A stretch of 64,000 nucleotides of DNA from Blastocatellia bacterium (GCA_016705245.1 JADIYM010000003.1:62001-126000); one strand, 5' to 3'; shown: positions 43,834 to 54,544, counted from the first letter of the stretch. Made by a program: numbers and translations. Notes: generated from the letters alone by a model not told the origin.

Positions 43834-46800
43834 TTGCGAACAGTTGCGGTTATCGTATGCAGCGCACTTTTCCTGTGCTCGTCGGTGGCGATTGCGTCGC
43901 CGCGTGCTACTGGGCGGCGTGGAACCGTCCCCGGAATCCAGACGATTTACGTCGTCCACACGAGCCACTGGGACTACGGATTCACCGATCCGCCGGCGAA
44001 CCTTCCCGCACTCATCAAGTCGCACATCGGCGACATGGTCGCCAAGGTGCAGTCGGACCCGCGTCATCGCTACACGATCGAATCCGTCTGGGTGCTCGAG
44101 GACTACATCTCAGTGGCGACGCCGCTCGAGGTCGAAACCTTGATGGCGCTCATCCGAGCGGGCCGCATCGCGCTAAGCAGCGCCTACACCGGTCCGCACT
44201 CCGGGATCATGTCGGCGGAGGAACTGAATCGCTGGATATATCGAGCGCGAAAGCTCCGCGACCAGTATTCGATTCCCTCCCGCGCCGCGATCGTGAACGA
44301 CAACCCCGGCTACACGTGGGCATTCCCGGACGCACTGGCGGGCGCCGGCGTCGACCGGCTCGTGTGCGGCCCGAACACCGCATTCGCGAACGAGTTTCCG
44401 CTGCCGCGAAGCGAGTCGATCTTCCGGTGGCGCGGTCCCGGCGGCGGCGAGACGCTTACGTGGGTCAGCCGCGACGCCTACACCGAGGGTTTCGGAACGT
44501 GGCAGATCGACGCGAACGCCGCTCGGCTCTTCTACGGGTCTGAGCACCCGGAATGGGCCGGCTGGTCGAACCAGCAGATCATGGCGCAGGGCATCGCCGC
44601 GCAGACGGCATTGCTCGAGTCCAACGGATATCCGTACGACGCGGTGATGGCCATCCTCGCGTTCGACAAGATGAACTACGACCCGTCGGGAGCGCTGCTC
44701 GGCGATATCCTTACGTGGAACGCGACGCACGTATCCCCTCAGATAAAGCTCGCGACTCCAGACGAGTTCTTCGATCACATGGTCGCCACGTACGGCCTCG
44801 GCGCGTTCCCGGTCCGCACGGGCAACTGGAGCCAGCGGTGGGAGCGGACGAAGGCCTACGGGATGATCTGCCAGGCCCGGTTCCGCGAGATCCGCGACGG
44901 TCTGTCGACGGCCGAATCGCTCGGCACCGTGGCCTCGCAGTTCGGAGCGACCTACCCCACCGCGGTCGTCGACTCGGCGTATCGCGACGTGATGCGGTAT
45001 GACGATCACGGCGGCGGTGTTGGTGGCACCGAGCCATTCCAGATGACGCTTGCGGAATGCAACGCGACGAACCTTTACTGGATGCAGAATTCGCTCGCGC
45101 ACCGGGACGCCGTCCGCGGATCGGTGGAGAGCGCCGCGGTAGCGATCGCCGCGCGCATCGCGACGCCACCCGGCCCGAATCCCGAGATCGTCGTTTTCAA
45201 CAGCCTGTCGTCGCCTCGGACGGATCTTGCCGTGGTCGCCGCGCCGGCCAGCCAGCCGTTCGCGCTGCGCGACGTGGCAACCGGCGCGGCCGTTCTCTAC
45301 CAGACCCGGGCGGATTCCTCGATCGAGTTCGTCGCCGAAGACGTTCCGGCGCTCGGCATGCGTCGCTATCGCGTCCTTGTCGGTCAGACGGACGTCGCAC
45401 TGCCGCTCGTTACAACCTCAATCGACGGACCAGGCCCGACGGTCGAGAGCGCGCATTATCGCGTTGTCCTAAACGCATCGACGGGCGAGATCACGTCGAT
45501 CTTCGACAAGGCCGCCGGCAACCGCGAGCTCGTCAACCCGGCGAGCACGCTCGACTTCAACCGCACGGTGAAGGCGCGGAACGCGGCCGACTTCGTTGGC
45601 GGCGACCCGACGAAGCTCAACACCGCGGCAGCGACGCTCACCGTTGCGCCCGGCACCGTGTCGGGCGCGTTGATCGTCAGCTACGCGCCGCCGCCCGGCA
45701 CGAGCCTCTCGTCACCGCTCTCTCAGGTCGAGGTGCGGCTCTACGACCGGCTGCGGCGAATCGACATCGTCAACACGTACGACCGGTCGCGGCTGACTTA
45801 CACCCTCACGGCCAATAATCACTCCGAACACTTCTACGCGCCGATGCAGTTCGCGCTTCCGGTCGCGCGCCTGCAGACGTTCATCGACGGCAACGCGGCG
45901 ACGCCGCTCCGTCCGCCGACGGCGACGTATCTGACTGGTCCGGTAGTGACCGCGGTCAACAATTCGAACACACCGTCGCGCGGCGTGACTCTGCGCGATG
46001 CCTCGTCGGGTTTCGAGATCTCCGTCGTGAGTCCCGAGGTCTACTGGTATGTGGTTGGCAACAACCTCAACAGCTACGTCTACAATCCAACCGAGGCGAC
46101 GCTTCTCGGGCAGACGATGGCGAAACAGGATCGAACGAAAACCGACGATCCGGGCTTCCCGGAATTCAACTTCGTGCTCGAGCCGCAGGAGGCGAACCCG
46201 ACCGTCAATCATTCCATCTATACCTCGCGCTTCTCGATCACGTCCGGTCCGGTGGGGCCGGCTTCCTCGACGGGCGCCTTCGGCGCCGGAGTGATGACGC
46301 CGCTCGAGACGACGATCGTGCCGGGCGGGCAGTCCGGAACAATCGCCGCGTCGTCGCTCAGCTTCTTTTCCGTCGAGGCGCCAAACGTCGAGATCCTGAC
46401 CGTAAAGCGCCCGGATTTCGGCGATCCGGCCGATGTCATCGTTCGGGTGCGCGAGCGTGACGGCCTCGCGACGGCGAGTGTGCTGCGTTCGGCCTTCACG
46501 GTAATCTCGGCATCGGAAGCGAATCTGCTCGAGACGCCGACGACCTCGCTCCCGCTTCCGGTCCCCGTGTCACTGCAGCCCTGGCAGACGAAGACGTTCC
46601 GGTTGCGCCTGGGTGCCTTTGCGCCGGAGGGCTCCGATACGGCCGGCGTCTACGTTCCGGCGGCGGGAGCGTGGTTCCTCCGCACCAGCAACACACCCGG
46701 TGGCGCGGACGTGACAGCGAGTTACGGACCGTCCGGTCTCGTTCCCGTCGCTGGTGACTGGAACGGCGACGGCGCCGACACATTCGGCGTTTTCGATCCG

Positions 46801-47343
46801 GTCACGTCGACGTTTTTCCTGAAGAACACGAATGCTCCCGGCGGCGCCGACATCGTGGCAAGTTTCGGCCCTCCGGGTTCCGGTTGGGCGCCGATTGCCG
46901 GCGACTGGAATGGCGACGGCGTCGACACTGTTGGCTTGTACGACCCGGCATCCGGCGCGTTTTTCCTTCGAAACACGAATGCGCCGGGTGCGGCGGATCT
47001 CGTGTTCACATACGGCCCGGCCGGGGCCGTTCCGATCATAGGCGACTGGAACGGTGACGGGGTCGACACGGTTGGGGTGTACATCACGGGAACGGGGACG
47101 TTCTTCCTGCGCAACGCGAACTCGCCGGGCGCGGCGGACCTGGCGTTCACGTTCGGCGCGGGAGGTGGGACGCCGCTCGCCGGGGACTGGAACGGCGACG
47201 GCGTCGACACGATCGGTCTGTCGCTGCCGGCGACGGGGACGTTCTTCCTGCGCAACGCGAATGCCGGGGGCGGGGCGGACCTCGCATTCAACTACGGCCC
47301 GCCGGGGGCGGTGCCGGTGACTGGCGATTGGGACGGCAGTTGA
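43834..47343 (+). CDS. Large secreted GH38/DUF5054-like protein with C-terminal FG-GAP-type repeats
   Basis: 1169 residues from TTG 43834, chosen because GGAGG lies 8 bases before it and a clean signal peptide (RTVAVIVCSALFLCSSVAIA) follows. The N-terminal half (VVHTSHWDYGFTDPPANLP, a metal-binding H-x-D type start; NDNPGYTWAFPDAL) resembles the alpha-mannosidase (GH38) barrel group. A beta-rich middle region follows as in GH38 C-terminal domains. About 230 C-terminal residues are five repeats of some 45 aa around GDWNGDGVDTVG, calcium-binding FG-GAP/VCBS-like blades. Glycan hydrolysis at the surface is inferred; catalytic residues were not proven. Confidence 0.8.
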   Translation: MRTVAVIVCSALFLCSSVAIASPRATGRRGTVPGIQTIYVVHTSHWDYGFTDPPANLPALIKSHIGDMVAKVQSDPRHRYTIESVWVLEDYISVATPLEVETLMALIRAGRIALSSAYTGPHSGIMSAEELNRWIYRARKLRDQYSIPSRAAIVNDNPGYTWAFPDALAGAGVDRLVCGPNTAFANEFPLPRSESIFRWRGPGGGETLTWVSRDAYTEGFGTWQIDANAARLFYGSEHPEWAGWSNQQIMAQGIAAQTALLESNGYPYDAVMAILAFDKMNYDPSGALLGDILTWNATHVSPQIKLATPDEFFDHMVATYGLGAFPVRTGNWSQRWERTKAYGMICQARFREIRDGLSTAESLGTVASQFGATYPTAVVDSAYRDVMRYDDHGGGVGGTEPFQMTLAECNATNLYWMQNSLAHRDAVRGSVESAAVAIAARIATPPGPNPEIVVFNSLSSPRTDLAVVAAPASQPFALRDVATGAAVLYQTRADSSIEFVAEDVPALGMRRYRVLVGQTDVALPLVTTSIDGPGPTVESAHYRVVLNASTGEITSIFDKAAGNRELVNPASTLDFNRTVKARNAADFVGGDPTKLNTAAATLTVAPGTVSGALIVSYAPPPGTSLSSPLSQVEVRLYDRLRRIDIVNTYDRSRLTYTLTANNHSEHFYAPMQFALPVARLQTFIDGNAATPLRPPTATYLTGPVVTAVNNSNTPSRGVTLRDASSGFEISVVSPEVYWYVVGNNLNSYVYNPTEATLLGQTMAKQDRTKTDDPGFPEFNFVLEPQEANPTVNHSIYTSRFSITSGPVGPASSTGAFGAGVMTPLETTIVPGGQSGTIAASSLSFFSVEAPNVEILTVKRPDFGDPADVIVRVRERDGLATASVLRSAFTVISASEANLLETPTTSLPLPVPVSLQPWQTKTFRLRLGAFAPEGSDTAGVYVPAAGAWFLRTSNTPGGADVTASYGPSGLVPVAGDWNGDGADTFGVFDPVTSTFFLKNTNAPGGADIVASFGPPGSGWAPIAGDWNGDGVDTVGLYDPASGAFFLRNTNAPGAADLVFTYGPAGAVPIIGDWNGDGVDTVGVYITGTGTFFLRNANSPGAADLAFTFGAGGGTPLAGDWNGDGVDTIGLSLPATGTFFLRNANAGGGADLAFNYGPPGAVPVTGDWDGS

Positions 47344-47360
47344 TGCGACGGGTATCGCGA

Positions 47361-47469
47361 AGAAGGCGTCGCCGTACAGAGAGCACAGAGGCACTGAGAT
47401 CACAGACCCGTAAACCGCGAGTCCCCGTGCTCTCTGTGCCTCTGTGCTCTCTGTACGGCAACGCCTTCT
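47361..47469. repeat. Dispersed inverted repeat, family B, copy 3
   Basis: AGAAGGCGTCGCCGTACAGA pairs with CTGTACGGCAACGCCTTCT. The loop side contains GATCACAGACCCGTAAACC, almost the same as in copy 4 at 50128. It follows the GH38-like gene and may terminate it. Confidence 0.88.
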
Positions 47470-47477
47470 CCGGCCCA

Positions 47478-47657
47478 CGCGACGAGGAACCCCGAGTCTT
47501 CGTTTGCCCCGAGCCAGATGTGCATCGGGCACTGCGTGCTCGAATACCCGAGCCACTCCCGATCGGTTCCGCGGATCCGCTACGGCTTGACGTCATCGAA
47601 GCCGTTGTCGACGGCGGCCTTCTCGAGTCGCGACGCGAAGACGGGCGGAAGGTGCAT
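47478..47657 (-). pseudogene. Fragment of a protein resembling HNH-endonuclease N-termini
   Basis: On the minus strand a coding-like frame starts at ATG 47657: MHLPPVFASRLEKAAVDNGF, then DDVKP and an in-frame TAG at 47580-47582, then RIRGTDREWLGYSSTQCPMHIWLGANEDSGFLVAWAG up to the family B repeat. LEKAAVDNGFD...EWLGxxSTQCPxxIWL is wording I recall from N-terminal domains of some HNH endonuclease proteins. The stop and the truncation by the repeat indicate a decayed gene. Identification is tentative. Confidence 0.45.
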
Positions 47658-47665
47658 CGAGATGG

Positions 47666-48556
47666 CTATCGCACAAACCACGCTGTCGTCTGGCCGCCGG
47701 AGAAGTTAATAATGACGATCGGCACTGCCTCTCCACGCGGAAACAGTCTCTTCAGCTTGTCGCCACCCTTCAGAACAATGCTCCCTGCGGTGACTTTCCG
47801 CTTTTCCCAGTAGATCGACTCAGTGCCAATGAGTATGACCGGAAATCCAGTAGAAGTAGCCTCGAAGTTCGAACCCTCGATGCGAATACGGAACGGCTTC
47901 CCCTCCTCAATGAGCGTCTTGATGGAATCCACCACGGGCGGATACGGCACCGGCAGCTCGATCGTCAGCGTGTTGTTTTCCTGATTCGGGTCCGGCGTGT
48001 CGGACCGAACCTCGTGCGTGTTCATCAGCACCGAACCGGGCTCAGCCACGACGGTCAGCCAGATGAAGACGCTGATGTAGTCGTCCGGGTCAATCGCTCC
48101 CAACGTGCAGACAATCTCGCCGGATTCCCCAACAGCCGGCGTGCTCACCGGAACCGCAAGCAGCGCACCACCGGAGGATCGTACCTCAATGCGGTCAAAG
48201 ACGGTTCCAACGGGCAAGGGCTCACGGAACACGACCCCTTCGGCACGATTCGGACCAAGATTCGCAGCCCCCAGGCCATAGAAAACCACGCCGGCCGAAA
48301 ACGGGGGGTCTTCCACGCGTGTATCGACGGCAGCGACGTCGGCAGTCGCACCCGCACCCGCACCCGCACCCGACTTCTGCACGTCTCCAACCGTCTCCGG
48401 GTGGTCCGGACGATCCAATGATCCAGCGCGGACTGCCATCGATGTGGCGAACGAGCTCGCCAGGATAACTGCGATTGAAAGTGACAACAGGCGGATCAAC
48501 CGGGTCCGTCCGGTGAGCCTTCGACGATTCCCAGGATTGCAGTATCGACCCGTCAT
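47666..48556 (-). CDS. Secreted DUF11/IPT-like protein
   Basis: 296 residues from ATG 48556, which has AGGAGG ahead of it. Signal peptide (LIRLLSLSIAVILASSFATS), a Gly/Ala spacer, one DUF11-type domain (VVFREPLPVGTVFDRIEV...NTHEVRSDTPDPNQENNTLTIELPV) and an IPT-like C-terminal domain (FRIRIEGSNFEATSTGFPVILIG). It is a shorter relative of the protein at 34255-35748. Probably surface-exposed. GC content at third positions seems a little lower than in neighbours. Confidence 0.78.
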   Translation of the reverse strand: MTGRYCNPGNRRRLTGRTRLIRLLSLSIAVILASSFATSMAVRAGSLDRPDHPETVGDVQKSGAGAGAGATADVAAVDTRVEDPPFSAGVVFYGLGAANLGPNRAEGVVFREPLPVGTVFDRIEVRSSGGALLAVPVSTPAVGESGEIVCTLGAIDPDDYISVFIWLTVVAEPGSVLMNTHEVRSDTPDPNQENNTLTIELPVPYPPVVDSIKTLIEEGKPFRIRIEGSNFEATSTGFPVILIGTESIYWEKRKVTAGSIVLKGGDKLKRLFPRGEAVPIVIINFSGGQTTAWFVR

Positions 48557-48929
48557 CGACAGTTCCTCCTGCCGGCTCAGGAGCGTCATGGACGCCCCCG
48601 AGCCTGTCTCGCCAATGAGTCTTGAGGGCTAGTCCAGAATCAGTCAAGCCCCATTCGATGAGACCTCGCGGTAAAGCCGATTTGCCGGCCAACCGTTTGA
48701 TCTCGATGGTTTGAACAGGGCCAGATCACAGGATGCTGGGCCACGTGGCTCATTCAACTTGGATTGACAATGAATTCCAATGCACGGCACGGGAGCATTG
48801 ACGCACCAAGTGCCCATGTTGGCGGAGACAGTTCGGGAGTGAGCGTTGCAGTATTCCCGCTCACGGAATCGATCGCCATCAGCCCCGCGTTCTCATTCAT
48901 CAGCCAAAACGCCTATGTCGTTCCCGGCG
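48557..48929. other. Intergenic stretch with no recognised gene
   Basis: Short open frames here do not look like protein. The left end presumably holds the promoter of the DUF11/IPT gene. The right end (48913-48929) probably still belongs to the beta-propeller gene if its frameshift is accepted. Confidence 0.5.
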
Positions 48930-50066
48930 TCACTGACGGCGTAACTTCAGGGATGAATGTCCCGTCGCGAAAGAAGGCATTCTCGTTCGAATCGGTAGGC
49001 ACCGGATGACGATGTGGCGCTTGTCGTCCTTCGTCCAGACGGCGAAGGCGATGTTCCGCATGCCAGGGTCCACGTCGGCATCGGCAACTTCGGGATAGTC
49101 GGCGGACTCGACCAACGAACTTCCGGCGCCGAAGACAACGACGTTCGAACCACGTTCCGCTCCGCGATGGCGGCGCACGAGGACGGCAAACCTCGAGCCG
49201 CTGACTCGCATTACGCGAGCTTCCCGGTCATCGCCCACTGCCTCGACCATGCCGAGTTCCTCGGGCTTGCCAGCCGGACTCATCCGGACGAACCACGCGT
49301 TCCTGTCGACCGACGTGACGAGCAGGAGCTCTCGACCGATCTCGACGCCGCCGAGAAGACTTGCCGACCAGGGGAAGCCGGGTCGCGGCAGCAGCGCCGT
49401 GCGTGTTCGTGCCACCGAGTCGAGAAGCCAGACGTTGCCGGAACTCGACGGGCCTAGTGCCATTCCGACGATGCGGCCGTCTCGCGTCAGAAAGCCGGAC
49501 GTCAGAAGCGACGAATCGAGAGGGTCCGCAATGTCTGCACCGAACGCCGCGATGGCTTTCCGTCGAGCCAGGAGCTGAGCCGGGGTCATCCATACCGCGG
49601 CCGACCGGTCGCGAGTGTCGTCCTCGGACGTGTGCCGCCGTCGCACTATGCGACCACTGATGGTGTTGAAGGTCAGCTGTTCGGAATCGACGTCGCCGTC
49701 GCTCATCGAAACGCGCAGACGGTTTCGGCCCGTCCACTCCATCGACGAGACATAGGCTGAGTACGTCGCGTATTTCTTCGCCTCCCCGACATCGATTAGC
49801 TTTCGCTTCTTCTGGCTCGCGATGTCGAAGAGGATGACTTCGTCGAGCTCGGCACCTTCAACGACCTGGACCGAAACATAGGCGAGCTTCTTTCCATCCG
49901 GAGAAAAGCGCGGGTAAACGAAGTCGCCGCCGTCGATGGTAGCGACCACGGCGCCGGCGACGGGACGTTTCCCGATGGGTCGAGGTGATGCCGTCGCATT
50001 GCCTTGCGCCGAAGCACTGAACGAAATGACCGTCACGAGAAGGGCGGCCGTGATTGTGGTGCGCAT
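48930..50066 (-). CDS. Exported TolB-like beta-propeller protein, possible C-terminal frameshift
   Basis: About 378 residues. Signal peptide (TITAALLVTVISFSASAQ) and TolB/PD40-type blades (DGGDFVYPRFSPDGKKLAYVSVQVVEGAELDEVILFDIASQKKRKLI), like the propeller half of S9 peptidases, but no peptidase domain follows. The listed frame ends HIVIRCLPIRTRMPSF..., which looks unnatural. One added G after CGG at about 49002-49004 gives HIVIRVPTDSNENAFFRDGTFIPEVTPSVTPGTT and a stop at 48913. That version reads better but is less certain than the other frameshifts here. ATG 50066 is preferred over TTG 50072. Confidence 0.72.
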   Translation of the reverse strand: MRTTITAALLVTVISFSASAQGNATASPRPIGKRPVAGAVVATIDGGDFVYPRFSPDGKKLAYVSVQVVEGAELDEVILFDIASQKKRKLIDVGEAKKYATYSAYVSSMEWTGRNRLRVSMSDGDVDSEQLTFNTISGRIVRRRHTSEDDTRDRSAAVWMTPAQLLARRKAIAAFGADIADPLDSSLLTSGFLTRDGRIVGMALGPSSSGNVWLLDSVARTRTALLPRPGFPWSASLLGGVEIGRELLLVTSVDRNAWFVRMSPAGKPEELGMVEAVGDDREARVMRVSGSRFAVLVRRHRGAERGSNVVVFGAGSSLVESADYPEVADADVDPGMRNIAFAVWTKDDKRHIVIRCLPIRTRMPSFATGHSSLKLRRQ

Positions 50067-50127
50067 CGGCAATGCAAGAGGCTGGCGCCCGGCGATTGGT
50101 TGCCTGTGCGTTCAACCTCGAAGAGTC

Positions 50128-50230
50128 GTTGCCGTTTGGAGTGCATTGAGCCACCGAGATCACAGACACGTAAACCATCGAGCGTCCGTGCTCTCCGTGA
50201 CTTTGTGCTCTCTGTACGGCTACGCCATAC
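50128..50230. repeat. Dispersed inverted repeat, family B, copy 4
   Basis: GTTGCCGTTTGGAGTGCATT pairs loosely with the arm ending CTCTGTACGGCTACGCC. The central GATCACAGACACGTAAACC matches copy 3. The left arm is more worn than the right. Confidence 0.75.
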
Positions 50231-50239
50231 TCGCCGTCT

Positions 50240-50752
50240 CTAAACTCGAGGATCCGGAACCGACAGAACGGCTGCCGTCTGGTCGGCACGGAAGCGTCGC
50301 AGCGCTTCGCGATACGGTTTGTTCGAGGTGCCGAGGATCGACGTCGCCAGCAGTGCCGCATTGATCGCTCCGGCCTTGCCGATCGCCAGTGTTCCAACCG
50401 GGATTCCACCCGGCATCTGCACGATCGACAGCAGCGAGTCCATTCCGCTCAGCGCCCTGGATTCCACCGGAACACCGAGCACGGGCAGCACCGTCTTTGA
50501 TGCGGCCATCCCCGGCAGGTGCGCCGCCCCGCCTGCACCGGCGATGATGACCGCCAGTCCGCGCTTCTCGGCCGTCGACGCGTACTCGAACAGCAGGTCT
50601 GGAGTCCGGTGCGCCGACACCACGCGAACCTCGTATGGAACTCCGAGCTTCTCGAGCACGTCGACAGCGTGCTTCATCGTTTCCCAGTCCGATGTCGAGC
50701 CCATTATCACTCCCACGAGCGGCGCCAGGTCCGATGTTTTCGACTTGATCAT
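50240..50752 (-). CDS. purE: N5-carboxyaminoimidazole ribonucleotide mutase
   Basis: 170 residues. Class I PurE converts N5-CAIR to CAIR in purine synthesis. GVIMGSTSDWETMKHAVDVLEKLGVPYEVRVVSAHRTP and the end-loop IAGAGGAAHLPGMAASKTVLPVLGVPV are diagnostic. ATG 50752 gives the usual length; the frame is open a further 112 codons into the icd gene on the other strand, a shadow. No purK is adjacent. It is divergent from icd. Confidence 0.95.
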   Translation of the reverse strand: MIKSKTSDLAPLVGVIMGSTSDWETMKHAVDVLEKLGVPYEVRVVSAHRTPDLLFEYASTAEKRGLAVIIAGAGGAAHLPGMAASKTVLPVLGVPVESRALSGMDSLLSIVQMPGGIPVGTLAIGKAGAINAALLATSILGTSNKPYREALRRFRADQTAAVLSVPDPRV

Positions 50753-50814
50753 TCCGCGATTCTGCACGTCCGGCGGACCGCCGCAAAGGGCCGAATTGTG
50801 CCCGAACCCGTTCG

Positions 50815-50843
50815 TTGACACCCCCCAGGTCGATTGGTAGACT
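50815..50843 (+). promoter_or_regulatory. Sigma70-type promoter of icd
   Basis: TTGACA (50815-50820), spacer of exactly 17 bp, TAGACT (50838-50843). The predicted leader is about 65 nt before the icd ATG. This is one of the best promoter matches in the window. Confidence 0.65.
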
Positions 50844-50915
50844 CGGCGGCTCTTTTCACGGACCGGCGGACGACGAATCCGCACTGGTGACCGGTACATC
50901 ACGCGCGAGGTGGCG

Positions 50916-52164
<1,249 letters not shown>

Positions 52165-52236
52165 GACCCGGGAGGCCGACTGCCTGCTGCGCCCGTCGCG
52201 CGACGGCGGCCATCCCACATCACGAAGGAGGCACGC

Positions 52237-53166
52237 ATGGCACGCAAGAAAGTCACCGTCGTCGGGGCGGGAAACGTGGGCGCGACGGCTGCGCACCGGC
52301 TCGTCGACAAGGAACTGGCCGACGTCGTTCTGATCGACATCGTTGAAGGCATGCCGCAGGGCAAGGCACTGGACCTCGCGGAATCGGCGCCGATTCTCGG
52401 CTACGACTGCACGCTGACTGGCTCGAACGGCTACAAGGAGTCCGCGGATTCCGACATCGTCGTCATCACGTCGGGCATCGCCCGCAAGCCGGGAATGAGC
52501 CGCGACGACCTGCTCAAAACGAACGCGGACATCGTCCGCAGCGTCACGAAGGAAGTCGTCCGCTACTCGCCGAACTGCATCCTGATCATCGTCTCGAACC
52601 CGCTCGACGCGATGTGCCAGGTGGCGCTGCGCGAGTCGGGCTTCCCGAAGGAGCGGGTCATTGGCATGGCCGGCGTGCTCGATTCAGCCCGAATGGCGTG
52701 TTTCCTCGCCGAGGCGCTCGATTGCTCGGTCGAAAACATCAACGCCTTCGTGCTCGGCGGCCACGGCGACACGATGGTGCCGCTGCCCCGCTATTCGACG
52801 TGTGCCGGTATCCCGATTACTGAGCTTTTGCCTGCGGAGACGATCGACAAGATCAATGCGCGGACTGCCTCGGGCGGCGCCGAGATCGTCGCGCTGCTAA
52901 AGACGGGATCGGCCTACTACGCTCCGTCGGCGGCGACGGTCGATATGTGCGAGTCGATTCTCAAGGACAAGAAGAAGATCCTGCCGTGCGCGGCGTATCT
53001 CGAGGGCGAATACGGTATCACTGGTCTTTACGTCGGCGTGCCGGTGAAGCTCGGCGCGCGCGGTATCGAGCAGATCATCGAGGTCGGATTGACGACCGAG
53101 GAACGCGCGGCGTTGCACAAGTCCGCGGCTGCGGTTCAGGAGCTCGTCGACTTGATGGGGCTGTAG
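52237..53166 (+). CDS. mdh: Malate dehydrogenase
   Basis: 309 residues, LDH-like MDH (MDH type III). NAD-binding VVGAGNVGATAAHRL, NPLDAMCQVA, and the catalytic His in VLGGHGDTMVPLPRYS. Interconverts malate and oxaloacetate. GAAGGAGG precedes the ATG. It follows icd on the same strand and is closed by a family B inverted repeat, which faces the convergent rfbB. Confidence 0.97.
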   Translation: MARKKVTVVGAGNVGATAAHRLVDKELADVVLIDIVEGMPQGKALDLAESAPILGYDCTLTGSNGYKESADSDIVVITSGIARKPGMSRDDLLKTNADIVRSVTKEVVRYSPNCILIIVSNPLDAMCQVALRESGFPKERVIGMAGVLDSARMACFLAEALDCSVENINAFVLGGHGDTMVPLPRYSTCAGIPITELLPAETIDKINARTASGGAEIVALLKTGSAYYAPSAATVDMCESILKDKKKILPCAAYLEGEYGITGLYVGVPVKLGARGIEQIIEVGLTTEERAALHKSAAAVQELVDLMGL

Positions 53167-53179
53167 AGCACGTGGCTCG

Positions 53180-53261
53180 CTCTGTGACTCAGTGTCTCTG
53201 TGTGCGTAGCTCTCTTCGAGTGTTGAAAGAGCTACGCTCACAGAGACACAGAGTCACGGAG
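53180..53261. repeat. Dispersed inverted repeat, family B, copy 5
   Basis: CTCTGTGACTCAGTGTCTCT... and ...GAGACACAGAGTCACGGAG pair over about 34 bp with few mismatches. It stands between convergent mdh and rfbB and could terminate both. Confidence 0.88.
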
Positions 53262-53274
53262 TCAAAGAGCGGCG

Positions 53275-54309
53275 CTAAGAATGCGCGTCGGCCGACGACG
53301 TCTCGCGCCACGCGAGGTTCTTCTCGTAAAAGTCCCGGTACGCGCCGGACCTCGCGTGCGCCATCCACTCGGCGTTGTCGCGGTACCAGCCCACCGTCTT
53401 CGCAATTCCCTCTTCGAACGTAACGCGTGGCGTCCATCCGATCTCGGACTCGACCCGCACCGGATCGATCGCGTAGCGCCGGTCGTGGCCGGGCCGGTCG
53501 CTCACGTACGTGATGAGCGAGTGCGGCGCGCCGACCGCGTCGAGGATCGTCCGGATGACCTCGAGGTTCGCGCGCTCCGAGCGGGCGCCGACGCAATAGA
53601 CAGAGCCCGTCGCGGCCTTGCGCATCACGGCGTCAACTGCGCGGCAGTGGTCGTCGACGTAGATCCAGTCTCGCACTTGCTGACCGTTGCCATAGACAGG
53701 AATCGGCTTGCCGTCGATCGCGTTCGCGATGACGAGCGGGATGAGCTTCTCGGGAAACTGGTACGGGCCGTAGTTGTTAGAGCACCGGGTGATAACGGCG
53801 TCGAGCCCGTGCGTCTGCATCGCGGCGCGCACGAAGTGCTCGGCTGCGGCCTTCGAAGCCGCGTACGGGCTGTTCGGCGCGAGCACCGAGTCCTCCGTGA
53901 AGAATCCGCCGTCGTCGAGCGATCCCATCACCTCATCCGTCGACACGTGCACGAATCTCGGGACCTTGCGCGCGCGCGCGGCGTCGAGCAGGACCTGAGT
54001 TCCGACGACGTTCGTCCGCACGAAGTCCGCGGCAGACTCGATCGATCGGTCGACGTGGGATTCGGCGGCGAAGTGCACGATCGCGTCGATGCCCTCATCG
54101 AGCGCATCCATCACGTCGGCGACAGTGGAGACGTCACCGCGAACGAACCGGTAGCGCGGATCGGTCGCGACGTCGGTCAGGTTCTCGAGATTGCCGGCGT
54201 ACGTGAGCGCATCGAAATTGACGATCGAAACGTCCGGATCCGTCGCCAGCAGCAACTTGATGTGATTCGAGCCGATGAAGCCGGCTCCGCCTGTGATGAA
54301 GAGTTTCAT
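53275..54309 (-). CDS. rfbB: dTDP-glucose 4,6-dehydratase
   Basis: 344 residues, extended SDR. Second step of dTDP-rhamnose and related sugar synthesis. TGGAGFIGSNHIK, HFAAESHVDRSIESAADFVRTNVVGTQVLLDAAR, the catalytic Y-x-x-x-K in SPYAASKAAAEHFVRA, and RCSNNYGPYQFPEKLIPL are diagnostic. No rfbA, rfbC or rfbD is in the window, so it stands alone here. The upstream gap holds a family D repeat. Confidence 0.95.
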   Translation of the reverse strand: MKLFITGGAGFIGSNHIKLLLATDPDVSIVNFDALTYAGNLENLTDVATDPRYRFVRGDVSTVADVMDALDEGIDAIVHFAAESHVDRSIESAADFVRTNVVGTQVLLDAARARKVPRFVHVSTDEVMGSLDDGGFFTEDSVLAPNSPYAASKAAAEHFVRAAMQTHGLDAVITRCSNNYGPYQFPEKLIPLVIANAIDGKPIPVYGNGQQVRDWIYVDDHCRAVDAVMRKAATGSVYCVGARSERANLEVIRTILDAVGAPHSLITYVSDRPGHDRRYAIDPVRVESEIGWTPRVTFEEGIAKTVGWYRDNAEWMAHARSGAYRDFYEKNLAWRETSSADAHS

Positions 54310-54387
54310 GTCGTGATGTGTCTAGATCTGGAAAAGCGCTTGCGCCGGTGGTCGTTTATGCGAAGAAGCCCGTGGAGCATTCACACG

Positions 54388-54494
54388 ATCGCCTCATGCA
54401 TCAGTACCGTGCGCGGTAGCGCACGGGCGGGTCCCGGATTTCCGCCCCTTGAGATCGACCCGTGCGCTACCGCGCACGGCACTGATGCGGTGAG
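54388..54494. repeat. Dispersed inverted repeat, family D, full copy
   Basis: GCATCAGTACCGTGCGCGGT on the left pairs with CCGCGCACGGCACTGATGC on the right around about 30 nt. Only the left arm recurs at 19053-19101. It lies between rfbB and cinA, both on the minus strand. No gene is seen in 54310-54544. Confidence 0.85.
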
Positions 54495-54544
54495 CCCGCA
54501 CTCTTCAAGGAACGTTGGCAACATGTTCATGATCGTCTCGGTAT

